Positions 39,943 through 48,742 are shown, numbered from the stretch's first letter. The stretch: 64,000 nucleotides of DNA from Thalassospira sp. HF15 (GCF_011806525.1 NZ_JAAVKI010000008.1:62001-126000), one strand, 5' to 3'. The notes: generated by a model not told the origin, from the letters alone. A program made the numbers and translations.

Positions 39943-41097
39943 ATGACCACCAAAACGCGCGAAAACATTACGTTTGAGTTGCTTCAGGCCAAAGCCCGCG
40001 AAATCGGCTTTGATGTCTGTGGTGTCGCGCGTCCAAAGGTGGATGCTCGCAATCAGGAACGTCTCGATGAATTCGTCGCCGCGGGTGAATACGGGTCGAT
40101 GGCCTGGATGAATGATCCCGAACGCCTGCCGCGTCGGCGTGATCCGGAAATGCTTTGGCCCGATGTCAGATCAGTGATCGTCCTTGGCAGCAATTATGGT
40201 CCTGCCGAAAATCCGATGGCACTGTTGGATCATCCGGATCGGGCGATGATTTCCGTCTATGCCAAGAACAAGGATTATCACGACCTGATCAAGAAGCGCC
40301 TGAAGCAACTGGCACGCTGGGTTGTTGAGCAGTCAGGTGGGACAGAACAGGTCAAGGTGTTTGTCGATACTGCCCCGGTGTTGGAAAAGCCGTTAGGGCA
40401 GGCATCGGGCATTGGCTGGCAGGGAAAACATACCAACCTTGTCTCGCGCGAATTTGGCAGTTGGCTGTTTCTGGGGGAGATTTTTACGACCCTTGATCTG
40501 CCCGAAGCGGAACCCGAGATTGATCATTGCGGGTCCTGTTCAAAATGCCTGTCGGCCTGTCCAACTGATGCCTTTCCTGCCCCCTATAAGCTCGATGCGC
40601 GCAAATGCATTTCGTATCTGACGATCGAACATGATGGACCGATCCCGGTCGAATTCCGCAAACCCATGGGCAATCGAATTTATGGCTGTGATGATTGTCT
40701 GGCGGTCTGCCCATGGAACAAGTTTGCCACCCGGACGGCAGAGCTTGCCTTTATCCCGCGGGCCGAACTGACCGCGCCAAGATTGGCCGATTTCCTTGAT
40801 CTGGATGACGAAACGTTTCGCAAGTTCTTCACTGGGTCGCCGATCAAGCGGATTGGTCGGGCAAAGTTCCTGCGCAATGTTTTGATTGCGGCGGGCAATA
40901 GCAGCGCACCCCATCTGGTTGGCCGGATTAAACGCCTTCTTGATGATGAAAGTGCGCTGATCCGCGCAAGTGCCGTTTGGGCCCTGTCACAGTTGATGAG
41001 CGCAGCAGAATTTACAGACCTAATGAACGCCCGGATGAAAGCCGAGACTGATCCGACGGTTCTGGCTGAATGGGATCAGGCGGCCAGAACCGCCTGA
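39943..41097 (+). CDS. queG: Epoxyqueuosine reductase QueG
   Basis: 384 residues. N-terminal cobalamin-binding region (GFDVCGVARPKVDARNQ, YGSMAWM), the QueG motif GKHTNLVSREFGSW, then two 4Fe-4S cluster ferredoxin motifs CGSCSKCLSACPTDAF and CDDCLAVCPWNKFA, and a C-terminal HEAT-like region. QueG removes the epoxide oxygen of epoxyqueuosine, the last step to queuosine, and needs B12. It is preceded by a terminator, so it is probably a separate transcription unit following the que operon. Confidence 0.96.
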   Translation: MTTKTRENITFELLQAKAREIGFDVCGVARPKVDARNQERLDEFVAAGEYGSMAWMNDPERLPRRRDPEMLWPDVRSVIVLGSNYGPAENPMALLDHPDRAMISVYAKNKDYHDLIKKRLKQLARWVVEQSGGTEQVKVFVDTAPVLEKPLGQASGIGWQGKHTNLVSREFGSWLFLGEIFTTLDLPEAEPEIDHCGSCSKCLSACPTDAFPAPYKLDARKCISYLTIEHDGPIPVEFRKPMGNRIYGCDDCLAVCPWNKFATRTAELAFIPRAELTAPRLADFLDLDDETFRKFFTGSPIKRIGRAKFLRNVLIAAGNSSAPHLVGRIKRLLDDESALIRASAVWALSQLMSAAEFTDLMNARMKAETDPTVLAEWDQAARTA

Positions 41098-41103
41098 TCA
41101 ATT

Positions 41104-41883
41104 TTACATATCGAACTTCACGAAATTAAAGTGATATCGAAGCCCGCCTTTTTCATCGGCAAAGGCAATGCCATAGCCCGGTCCAAGCGGGTTGGGGTCT
41201 TCAAGCTCTTCTTCTTTTTCATGTCTGAAATCAAGCGGTTCGCCCGACTGTGTGCTGTTGCCCAGAACAAACGGCACGCCAAGCCACGTGCCGGTGGCCG
41301 GACGATGCAGGTGGCCAAAGAACAGATGCTTGATCTGTGGATTGGCCGAGACGATTTCACCCAGCGCATCCTCTGCATCCAGACGGATGGTATCCATAAA
41401 GGGCAGACCCATTGCCATTGGTGGATGATGCATGAACAGGAAGGTGGGCGTGTCCTTGTGTGCGGTCAGTTCATCGCGCAACCAGTCAAGTCGGTGCGGG
41501 CATAATGTGCCGTGGTGATGGCCGGGTACAATGCTGTCCATCATGACAAAACGCACCCCATTGAAGGTTTGGCCAAAATTGACAAAGCCACGGGTGTCGG
41601 TTTCGGTGGTTGGGAAGGCATCGCAAAATGCTTCGCGGATGTCATGATTGCCCGGAATGATCAGATAGGGAATGGCAAGGTTTGAAAGGATTTCGACCGC
41701 GTTTTCATACTGTTCCGGGGTGCCGCGATGGGTAATGTCACCAGTGATGATGCAGATTTCGGCATCGCTGTGATAGGTGTTCACTTCGGTAATCACCTTA
41801 CGCAGGGTGGCCGCCGCATCAGGTTGGCGCGATATGTCATTTCGCGCCAGAATGTGAAGGTCGGAAAGATGTATGAATTTCAT
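41104..41883 (-). CDS. Calcineurin-like metallophosphoesterase (CpdA-like)
   Basis: 259 residues, cytoplasmic. All metal-site motifs of the binuclear phosphodiesterases are in order: LSDLHIL, GDITHRG, IIPGNHDIRE, MHHPPMAMG and FFGHLHRP. This length and pattern match the CpdA/Icc cyclic-nucleotide and glycerophosphodiester phosphodiesterases (class III). It converges on queG with a seven-base gap between stop codons. Which substrate it uses (cAMP or another phosphodiester) cannot be told. Confidence 0.9.
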   Translation of the reverse strand: MKFIHLSDLHILARNDISRQPDAAATLRKVITEVNTYHSDAEICIITGDITHRGTPEQYENAVEILSNLAIPYLIIPGNHDIREAFCDAFPTTETDTRGFVNFGQTFNGVRFVMMDSIVPGHHHGTLCPHRLDWLRDELTAHKDTPTFLFMHHPPMAMGLPFMDTIRLDAEDALGEIVSANPQIKHLFFGHLHRPATGTWLGVPFVLGNSTQSGEPLDFRHEKEEELEDPNPLGPGYGIAFADEKGGLRYHFNFVKFDM

Positions 41884-41958
41884 GTCGATGCCCTATCATG
41901 GCGGAAAGCTTTTGAAATCATGGTCGTTTTTGCACTGGAATTAAAGATTTAAACGCTG

Positions 41959-42228
41959 ATGGATGATGCCGTTCGTAAAAGATCCGTGACAATTGCCGGG
42001 CACCGGACCAGTTTTTCGCTCGAAGATGCTTTCTGGGAAGAGTTGGTCGGCATCGCACAGCGCCGCGACATGACGCTGGCCGAACTGGTTGTCGAAATCG
42101 ACACGGACCGCGAGGGCAATCTATCGAGTGCCCTGCGCCTGTTCGTTTTGCGTGATCTGCAAAATCGGTTGGCGGCGGATGGTGACGATGAACGGTCTGA
42201 TGCAGTCGGCCCTGACGATCACGTTTAG
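41959..42228 (+). CDS. Ribbon-helix-helix domain protein
   Basis: 89 residues. The sequence VRKRSVTIAGHRTSFSLEDAFWEELVGIAQRRDMTLAELVVEIDTDREGN splits into the RHH strand, helix and helix of the RHH_4 family, where an N-terminal strand contacts DNA as a dimer. The acidic C-terminal tail is low in structure. It ends eleven bases before the asparagine synthetase start, so the two are probably co-transcribed and it could regulate that operon. The ribosome site is weak, so the start could be slightly different. Confidence 0.8.
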   Translation: MDDAVRKRSVTIAGHRTSFSLEDAFWEELVGIAQRRDMTLAELVVEIDTDREGNLSSALRLFVLRDLQNRLAADGDDERSDAVGPDDHV

Positions 42229-42239
42229 GCACCCTATCG

Positions 42240-44093
42240 ATGTGTGGCATTGCAGGCGCAACAGAACCCGGCGATCAAAGCACTGTGAATGCCATGCTGC
42301 AACGCCTTGCCCATCGCGGGCCGGATGGCAATGATATCTGGGCTGATCCGGGCGGAAAAATCACCCTCGGATGCGCGCGTCTTGCCACAACTGATCTGGA
42401 TGCGGTGGCCAATCAACCGCTTGTCACCGCCGATGATCGATTTGTTATGGTGTTTAACGGCTATATCGCCGGACATCGTCGTAAAATCAGCGATGCCACC
42501 AGCGGTGGACTGACATTCAAAACACGGAGCGATGCGGAACTTGTTCTGCAGTTGCTGGCAAACGAGATCCAGCGCGGAGGTAGCCCCGCTCACATACTTG
42601 AAAGCTTGTCCGGGCAGTATGCACTGGCCTTGTGGGATCAGACGCAATCCAGTTTGTGGCTGGCGCGTGATCCGCTTGGTATCAAACCATTATATGTTCT
42701 GAACCGCCCAGATGGGCAGATTGCATTTGCGTCTGAGATGGCTGCGTTTTCGGCTGTTGCGCCGATGGTCCCTGATAAAACCATCAATGCGGCATATCTT
42801 GCGCATCTGTTCGTGCCAGCGCCAAAGACGGGTGCAGAGGACGTGATGCTTCTTCCGCCCGGAACGATCCTGCGATGGCGGGCGGGCGAGGTCACGACGG
42901 CGAAGATTGCCCATCCCGTGCGCCAGGCAGGGCAGGTGACAGAAACAGAAACATTGCTGTCAGCCGTGCGGCAATCGGTTGCCGATGCGATGGATGTTGA
43001 TTGCCCGGTTGGATGCTTGGTTTCAGGCGGTCTGGACAGTGCCGGTGTCTCGGCATTGGCGTGTGACATTGCCCGCGAACGCGGACAAAGGGCTCCCAAG
43101 GCATTTGTCATGGGATTTGATGATCCGGCGATTGACGAAACGTCTGCTGCTCAAAACCTTTGTCGCCATCTCGGGCAAGAGCTGCAAATCGTTCAGGCAC
43201 CAACAAAGCCGGAGGAAATTTATCAGGAGCTTGTCGAGGCTTTGCGCAGTGTCGGCGGGCCTTTTGCCAACCCATCGATTGTTTTGATACGCCGTCTTTC
43301 AAAAACAGTGGGCGCACATGTCAAAGTCTGCCTGTCTGGAGATGGCGGGGACGAGCTGTTTGGCGGCTATCCACGATATCGGGCAGCACAGCTGTACGAG
43401 AAATACTGGCGGCATGTTCCAGCACCCTTACGACGCTTGCTGGCAAGCTTAATTGGGGCTGGCAATCATCATAGGGAACTTCATCGCTTTCTCTCGGGCG
43501 CATCACAAGGGCGCGACCATGCCTTTGCCATATGGAACAACCGCTGTGCCATTCCAGAATGTAAATCCCAACTAACAGCGCGACCAGATTTTGGTCGCGG
43601 ACTGACCAAAGCCATGATGGATTTTGACCGGGATGTGACACTTCCGGGCAATCAGTTGGTGATGTCTGATCGCTGTGGAATGGCGCACGGACTGGAATAT
43701 CGGCTGCCGCTTTTGGGGCATGATGTTGTCCGCCTTGCAGCGTCAGCACCAACGAGACGGCATTTTAGTCAGGGCGCCAAGACACTGTGGCGGCAGGCCA
43801 TCGCGCCGTACCTGCCAGCAGGGCATGCTCAAAACCGTAAGATCGGGTTCAATCCACCAGTAGCAAAGTGGCTTTCGGAGCTTTCCAGATATCTGTGGGG
43901 GGATGAGGCCCGCATTCTTGCCGTAGTCTTTGAGGATGCTCAGATTTCGCAAGAGGCCAGGGCGGAATATTGGAAGCGTGCAATATCAGGTAACGATCTG
44001 GATATGGCGCTTAGTGTCTGGGCGCTGATGGTCTGGCAGATCTGGCGTGAGTTGGATGGATCAGGCGTTGGGCGCACTGCTGATACTGCGTGA
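42240..44093 (+). CDS. asnB: Asparagine synthetase (glutamine-hydrolysing)
   Basis: 617 residues. It begins MCGIAGATEPG, with Cys2 as the N-terminal nucleophile exposed after Met removal, and the glutaminase domain covers about residues 1-200. The synthetase domain starts with the PP-loop LVSGGLDSAGVSAL near 260 and later carries KVCLSGDGGDELFGGYPRYR. It makes asparagine from aspartate, glutamine and ATP; some homologues sit in capsule or exopolysaccharide loci, which are not seen here. Its last 33 bases overlap the end of the converging PAS-REC-HPt gene. No gene for glutamine metabolism is next to it. Confidence 0.9.
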   Translation: MCGIAGATEPGDQSTVNAMLQRLAHRGPDGNDIWADPGGKITLGCARLATTDLDAVANQPLVTADDRFVMVFNGYIAGHRRKISDATSGGLTFKTRSDAELVLQLLANEIQRGGSPAHILESLSGQYALALWDQTQSSLWLARDPLGIKPLYVLNRPDGQIAFASEMAAFSAVAPMVPDKTINAAYLAHLFVPAPKTGAEDVMLLPPGTILRWRAGEVTTAKIAHPVRQAGQVTETETLLSAVRQSVADAMDVDCPVGCLVSGGLDSAGVSALACDIARERGQRAPKAFVMGFDDPAIDETSAAQNLCRHLGQELQIVQAPTKPEEIYQELVEALRSVGGPFANPSIVLIRRLSKTVGAHVKVCLSGDGGDELFGGYPRYRAAQLYEKYWRHVPAPLRRLLASLIGAGNHHRELHRFLSGASQGRDHAFAIWNNRCAIPECKSQLTARPDFGRGLTKAMMDFDRDVTLPGNQLVMSDRCGMAHGLEYRLPLLGHDVVRLAASAPTRRHFSQGAKTLWRQAIAPYLPAGHAQNRKIGFNPPVAKWLSELSRYLWGDEARILAVVFEDAQISQEARAEYWKRAISGNDLDMALSVWALMVWQIWRELDGSGVGRTADTA

Positions 44094-45140
44094 CCGGCGA
44101 TACAGGTTAAGCGCGGTCAATGCCGTTGGTGCGAGTTGCACCACTTGCCGTGAAAGCGATAGCAAACGGCTTTCGTCAGGCTCATTGTCCTCAAAGACGG
44201 TCTGGGTTGTTTCACACAGTTCAGAAAGCTGGCGCAGACCAAAGGTGCCCGACGTGCTTTTAAGCGCATGGACTTCGTTGCGCACGGTGGTCATGTCGTC
44301 TTCGGACAGGGCCTTGTCGATCTTGACCAGACGGGATTCTGTTTCGTTGATAAAGATTTCAATCCCGCATCCGGCACCTTCATCGCCAGCGTCGGTATAA
44401 AGCTGTTCTAGAATGCGGACATCAAGAACCGGACTTGTCAGCGATTCCGGGCGGGAAGGTCGGCCAATTCGCGCACCCTTACTGCGTTTCTGTAGCGCAT
44501 TCGGGTCACCGTTAGTTCCGCTGCGTCGTGCGATCAGATCCTGCATGGTATCGATCAGCTTTTGCCGCTGAATGGGTTTGTTGATGAAATCATCAACACC
44601 CGACTGGCGGGCAATGACGTTCCAGTCCCGAGACTGATGGGCGGATAATGCAATGATCGGCGTACGCGACACCGGACCACTCATGTGCCGGATCCGGCGG
44701 GTGGTGTGCAGGCCGTCCATATCGGGCATTTCGACATCCATCAGGATCAGGTCGGCATTCACGCCACGTTTGAGCATGTTCAATACTGTCTGGCCGTTGC
44801 TGGCCTCGACAATGCCATATCCTTCGGACTGAAGAATACGCCGCGCGACCATGCGGTTGCTTTCACTGTCATCGGCAATGATCACCGTACCGATCTTGGC
44901 GTCGTTGGCCGAATTCGCAAGATCAGGGCGTTCGGACTGTGATACCTGCGGTTTGACAAAGCAGACAGAAATCATGCCGCCATCTGCAAGTTCGGTTTCA
45001 CTGAAGATAAGGTCTTCCTCGGCAACACCCGAGATCAATTGTTCCCACGCCGGATTGGCAAAGACAATCCGTTCGTCTGCATCAAAGAGCGCAATGCCTG
45101 CCTGCGCCTGTTTAAGGGATTCAATGATCTTCGTTTCCAT
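44061..45140 (-). CDS. PAS-REC-HPt signalling protein lacking a kinase core
   Basis: 359 residues with no membrane segment. A short PAS-like sensor (about 10-60; AGIALFDADERIVFANPAWE), a receiver domain (about 82-205) with phospho-acceptor Asp135 in LILMDVEMPDMDG and the IALSAHQS Ser plus Lys188 in INKPIQ, and an HPt domain with phospho-His291 in HALKSTSGTFG. There is no histidine-kinase dimerisation or ATPase domain, so it must be fed by a kinase elsewhere and pass the phosphate on. ATG has ggtgga upstream. Confidence 0.85.
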   Translation of the reverse strand: METKIIESLKQAQAGIALFDADERIVFANPAWEQLISGVAEEDLIFSETELADGGMISVCFVKPQVSQSERPDLANSANDAKIGTVIIADDSESNRMVARRILQSEGYGIVEASNGQTVLNMLKRGVNADLILMDVEMPDMDGLHTTRRIRHMSGPVSRTPIIALSAHQSRDWNVIARQSGVDDFINKPIQRQKLIDTMQDLIARRSGTNGDPNALQKRSKGARIGRPSRPESLTSPVLDVRILEQLYTDAGDEGAGCGIEIFINETESRLVKIDKALSEDDMTTVRNEVHALKSTSGTFGLRQLSELCETTQTVFEDNEPDESRLLSLSRQVVQLAPTALTALNLYRRSRSISSAPNA

Positions 45141-45199
45141 GGGGTATCCACCGATTCGGTGTCTTGATCTCCACCAAGAAGCACTTTTTGGTTTGCTGT

Positions 45200-45219
45200 A
45201 TGAAACGCAAAGGTTTCAT
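45200..45219. promoter_or_regulatory. GAAAC-type inverted repeat upstream of the PAS-REC-HPt gene
   Basis: ATGAAAC-gcaaag-GTTTCAT, a perfect 7-bp inverted repeat with a 6-base centre, 60 bases upstream of the divergent PAS-REC-HPt start. Same GAAAC half-site as at 45303-45351 and 48645-48670. Confidence 0.45.
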
Positions 45220-45302
45220 CTTTGAACTCAGGTATTTTTACAGTTTTTTCTAATAAGTCCATGTTTTTTCGGTGTCACACAAAATGTGTCCGGCATTCAA
45301 AT

Positions 45303-45351
45303 GAAACAAAACACCGAAACATATGTTTCAGATAGCGGAATTATGAAACAT
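45303..45351. promoter_or_regulatory. Array of GAAACAT half-sites upstream of the RpiR regulator
   Basis: A perfect 14-bp palindrome GAAACAT-ATGTTTC (45316-45329) flanked by single half-sites GAAACAA (45303-45309) and GAAACAT (45345-45351). Located 68-116 bases before the regulator start; a likely autoregulatory site. Confidence 0.6.
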
Positions 45352-45418
45352 TTGTTGAGTGTTGGGGTGACCTGTGTCGTAATCACGTCTTCCTTGAGGA
45401 TTCACGGGTATCCGGGTG

Positions 45419-46294
45419 ATGGGTGTGCAAACTGATTTGCGTGAAAAACTGATTTCGGACTACGCCAAGCTTAGTCCGCAAATGCAAAAGGCTGCGCGCT
45501 ATATCCTCGATCATCCAAGTGATGTCGCCCTGCGGTCCATGCGTGCCGTTGCGCGTTCGGCCAACGTTCCACCAAGTACAGTTACACGCCTGATGAGCGC
45601 GATTGGTGTCGAGACCTGGCAGGAATTCCGCGACCATTATCAGAATCGACTGCTCGACCAGCCTGCAAGCTATGCCCAGCGCGCAAGGGAAACGCAACGC
45701 ACGGAAAATGATGCCAACCGGGACGAGCATCTTCTTGAAAGCATTTGCCGCACTGAAATTGATAATCTGAGTGCGGCGTTTACGCCCGAGATGGTCTCGT
45801 CAATGATCGAAACCTGCGAGGCGATTGAAAATGCCCGGCAGGTCTTCATTGTTGGACGCGGGGCTGCGTATCCGGCAGCATTCCAGTTTGCGTATGCATA
45901 TCGACTGTTTTGCGACAATGGCGTTCTGGTGGACGGCCATTCCGGTACCTTTGGCGATGAGTTGCGCGGGATCGGTCGACGGGACCTTCTGATTGCACTC
46001 GGGGCAAAACCCTATATCCGCGATACGGTGCGTGCGGTTGAGTTTGCCCGCTCTCAGCATTGCCCGGTGATTGCTGTTACGGATTCTGATGTATCCCCAA
46101 TTGCAACCGATGCTCTTTGCAAGCTTGTGGTGCGAGATACGTCACAGTCCTTTTTTCAAAGTTTTACCGCCTCCCTTTCCATGATGCAGGCGCTTGTCGC
46201 CCTGCTTGTCGCACGGGGTGGTCATAAGGCCCTGCAACGGATTGCCGCTGCAGAAGAACAACTGGCACGCTTCGATACATATCTCGAAGAATAG
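45419..46294 (+). CDS. MurR/RpiR-family transcriptional regulator
   Basis: 291 residues. The N-terminal HTH_6 domain (about 1-75) contains YILDHPSDVALRSMRAVARSANVPPSTVTRLMSAIG, and a SIS sugar-isomerase-type sensor domain spans about 125-265 (VFIVGRGAAYPAAFQFAYAYRLF). RpiR regulators bind phosphosugars or amino-acid derived ligands. ATG 45419 is used; GTG 45416 overlaps it. The first gene of the aminotransferase-BKACE-TAXI run, with GAAAC half-sites upstream of its own gene and at the TAXI promoter, so it probably represses the cluster. Confidence 0.9.
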   Translation: MGVQTDLREKLISDYAKLSPQMQKAARYILDHPSDVALRSMRAVARSANVPPSTVTRLMSAIGVETWQEFRDHYQNRLLDQPASYAQRARETQRTENDANRDEHLLESICRTEIDNLSAAFTPEMVSSMIETCEAIENARQVFIVGRGAAYPAAFQFAYAYRLFCDNGVLVDGHSGTFGDELRGIGRRDLLIALGAKPYIRDTVRAVEFARSQHCPVIAVTDSDVSPIATDALCKLVVRDTSQSFFQSFTASLSMMQALVALLVARGGHKALQRIAAAEEQLARFDTYLEE

Positions 46295-46317
46295 TCTTTT
46301 TTACGGAACTTCCGATC

Positions 46318-47706
46318 ATGACCAACGCGTCAAACTCTGCCCATTCCCCTGCCTCTGTTCCAAATGCCGGAACCCGCGTCCTGCATCGCACGAGCACGTC
46401 TATCCCGCCGCGCGCAGTCCGGGGCGAGGGGATCTACATCTTTGATCAGAACGGTAAGAGTTATCTGGATGCCTGCGGCGGTGCTGCCGTGTCGTGCCTT
46501 GGTCATTCTGATCCGGACGTCCGGGCAGCAATGCATGCCCAGATTGATCAGATCGCTTACGCCCATTCAGGTTTCTTTTCATCCGATGCGATGGAAGAAC
46601 TGGCTGATGAACTTGTCGCATCAGCGCCTGCGGCGATGGATAAGGTCTATTTTGTGTCCGGCGGGTCGGAGGCCACGGAAGCTGCCCTTAAAATGGCGCG
46701 CCAGTATTTTCTGGAAATTGGCCAGCCGGAACGCAAATACGTCATTGCCCGTCGTCAATCCTATCACGGCAATACCCTTGGGGCGCTTTCGGTTGGTGGC
46801 AACATGTGGCGGCGCAAACAGTTTGAGCCGCTTCTGATCACCGCAAGCCACATCGCACCTGTTTATCAGTATCGCGACCAGCGTGATGATGAAACGCCAG
46901 AGGCCTATGGTCTTCGTGTTGCCAATGAACTGGAAACGGCGATCCTTGAACTGGGTGCAGAAAACGTCGCGGCATTCGTTGCTGAACCGGTCGTCGGTGC
47001 AACGGCAGGCGCGTTGGCGCCAGTGCCGGGCTACTTCAAACGCGTGCGTGAGATTTGCGACCAATATGGCGTGTTGTTGATCCTTGATGAGGTCATGTGC
47101 GGTATGGGCCGCACGGGCACGCTGCATGCGATTGAACAGGAAGGCATTTCGGGCGACTTGCAAACCATCGCCAAGGGCCTTGGTGCCGGATATCAGCCGA
47201 TTGGTGCCGTGCTTGTTTCCAAGAAAATCAATGATGCCATCGCGACAGGATCTGGCTTCTTCCAGCACGGTCACACCTATCAGGGGCATGCAACGGCCTG
47301 TGCCGCTGCCCTTGCGACCCAACGCGCCATCAAGGAACGCAACCTTCTGGCCAATGTGGTTAAGCAGGGCGAGAACCTTGTGGACGCGCTGCAGGCAAAA
47401 CTGGGTCAGCACCCGTTTGTGGGTGATATTCGCGGACGTGGTCTGTTTCGCGGCGTGGAACTGGTGACGGATCGCGAAACCAAGGATCCGTTTGACCCGG
47501 CCCTTAAGATCAATGCCAAGATCAAGAAGGCCGCTTTTGCCCGTGGTTTGATGGCCTATCCGATGGGTGGAACGATTGATGGTGTTCGCGGCGACCATGT
47601 GTTGTTTGCCCCGGCCTTCATCATTGATGAAAACGATGTCGCCAAGATCGTCGACCTGTTTGCTGGTGCACTTGATGACGTGTTCAAGGCAGAGGGGCTG
47701 GCGTAA
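46318..47706 (+). CDS. Class III PLP-dependent aminotransferase
   Basis: 462 residues, the usual length. FVSGGSEATEAALKMARQ binds the phosphate of PLP, the cofactor Asp is in LILDEVMCGMGRTG and the Schiff-base Lys in TIAKGLGAGYQPIGA. Members of this family transfer amino groups from non-alpha positions (omega-amino acids, beta-alanine, taurine). Its stop codon shares bases with the start of the BKACE gene, so the two enzymes are translationally coupled. I infer that it produces the beta-keto acid used by the next enzyme. Substrate not proven. Confidence 0.92.
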   Translation: MTNASNSAHSPASVPNAGTRVLHRTSTSIPPRAVRGEGIYIFDQNGKSYLDACGGAAVSCLGHSDPDVRAAMHAQIDQIAYAHSGFFSSDAMEELADELVASAPAAMDKVYFVSGGSEATEAALKMARQYFLEIGQPERKYVIARRQSYHGNTLGALSVGGNMWRRKQFEPLLITASHIAPVYQYRDQRDDETPEAYGLRVANELETAILELGAENVAAFVAEPVVGATAGALAPVPGYFKRVREICDQYGVLLILDEVMCGMGRTGTLHAIEQEGISGDLQTIAKGLGAGYQPIGAVLVSKKINDAIATGSGFFQHGHTYQGHATACAAALATQRAIKERNLLANVVKQGENLVDALQAKLGQHPFVGDIRGRGLFRGVELVTDRETKDPFDPALKINAKIKKAAFARGLMAYPMGGTIDGVRGDHVLFAPAFIIDENDVAKIVDLFAGALDDVFKAEGLA

Positions 47707-48536
47707 TGGAGTATGGTGAGAAACCGTTTCTGATTGCATCCGCCCCTAATGGCGCACGCAAGACACAGGCGGATTTGCCAAACATTCCGATTACGCCAGC
47801 CGAAGTCGCCAAAACGGCGTCTGAATGCAAGGCTGCAGGTGCGTCGATGATGCACCTGCATGTTCGTGATGATGATCAGAGGCACAGCCTGGACGTTGGT
47901 CGCTATCGCGAAATGCTGGCCGAAGTGAAATCGGCCGTCGGCGACGACATGCTTTTGCAGGTCACGACCGAAGCTGTTGGCATGTATTCGGCCCAACAGC
48001 AGATGGAGATGATCAGAAGTCTTGTGCCCGAAGCGGTTTCCATTGCCGTGCGTGAAATTGCACCAGACGACGCGGACCTCAATGCGTTGAAAGCGTTTTT
48101 CGACTTCATGCGCGAGGCAAAGATCTCGCCGCAGCTGATCCTTTATGCGCCTGACGATGTTGCGCGGTTCAATCAGCTCATTGAAATTGGTGTTCTGCCT
48201 GGTGACAAGTTCCCGGTTCTGTTCGTGCTGGGCCGCTACACCGCTGGTCAGGTATCTCAGCCTTCTGATCTTTTGCCATTTATAGAATCCAGTCCGTATG
48301 TCTCGGAATGGATGTTGTGTGCTTTCGGGGCATATGAAAATGCCTGCATTCTTACCGGTGCAGGATTGGGTGGGCATGCGCGGATCGGGTTTGAGAATAA
48401 TCACCTTAGGGTTGACGGATCGCCCGCTTCGAACAATGCTGAGCTTATTGCCCAGGCACATGATGGTTCGATCCTGATGGGGCGGCAGGTCGCCACAGGC
48501 GAACAGGCCCGCCAGATTATGCAACCCATGTGGTAG
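47706..48536 (+). CDS. BKACE-family beta-keto acid cleavage enzyme (DUF849)
   Basis: 276 residues, start overlapping the aminotransferase stop (taatg). The family core is visible: IASAPNGARKTQADLPNIP, the metal-ligand pair in MMHLHVRDDD, and GAGLGGHARIGFENN with the third His ligand. BKACE enzymes condense a beta-keto acid with acetyl-CoA to give acetoacetate and a new CoA thioester; the reference Kce uses 3-keto-5-aminohexanoate. No CoA transferase gene follows, so acetoacetate is probably handled elsewhere. Paired with the aminotransferase this indicates degradation of an amino acid whose amino group becomes a beta-keto group. Confidence 0.9.
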   Translation: MEYGEKPFLIASAPNGARKTQADLPNIPITPAEVAKTASECKAAGASMMHLHVRDDDQRHSLDVGRYREMLAEVKSAVGDDMLLQVTTEAVGMYSAQQQMEMIRSLVPEAVSIAVREIAPDDADLNALKAFFDFMREAKISPQLILYAPDDVARFNQLIEIGVLPGDKFPVLFVLGRYTAGQVSQPSDLLPFIESSPYVSEWMLCAFGAYENACILTGAGLGGHARIGFENNHLRVDGSPASNNAELIAQAHDGSILMGRQVATGEQARQIMQPMW

Positions 48537-48605
48537 GAGGGGCAAAACGAAACAACTAATACGCAAAAACACGTAAATTCGTCAGGAGGTTTCGGGGTTA
48601 TAGGG

Positions 48606-48634
48606 TTTTATTCCGCCATGTCGGACACTATAAT
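48606..48634 (+). promoter_or_regulatory. Candidate promoter of the TAXI binding-protein gene
   Basis: Perfect -10 TATAAT (48629-48634) with a 17-base spacer to a weak -35 TTTTAT (48606-48611). The start site would be near 48641, just upstream of the inverted repeat. Confidence 0.5.
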
Positions 48635-48644
48635 CCCCATCGTC

Positions 48645-48670
48645 GAAACATCTGATTTATCTGATGTTTC
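48645..48670. promoter_or_regulatory. GAAACATC / GATGTTTC inverted repeat at the TAXI promoter, putative RpiR operator
   Basis: Perfect 8-bp arms (48645-48652 and 48663-48670) with a 10-base centre, at about +5 to +30 of the predicted transcript: a classic repressor position. The half-site is the one repeated upstream of the RpiR gene. Confidence 0.65.
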
Positions 48671-48742
48671 CGTTTAATTCAGTGGTTCGATGTCGAACGC
48701 TGAAATGCCTAATAACAGGGTGTAAAAAGGGAGCGAATCCTA

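Noticed and set aside
46621-47739. Minus-strand open frame across the aminotransferase gene
   Set aside because: Antisense to an enzyme with all catalytic motifs; no homology pattern.
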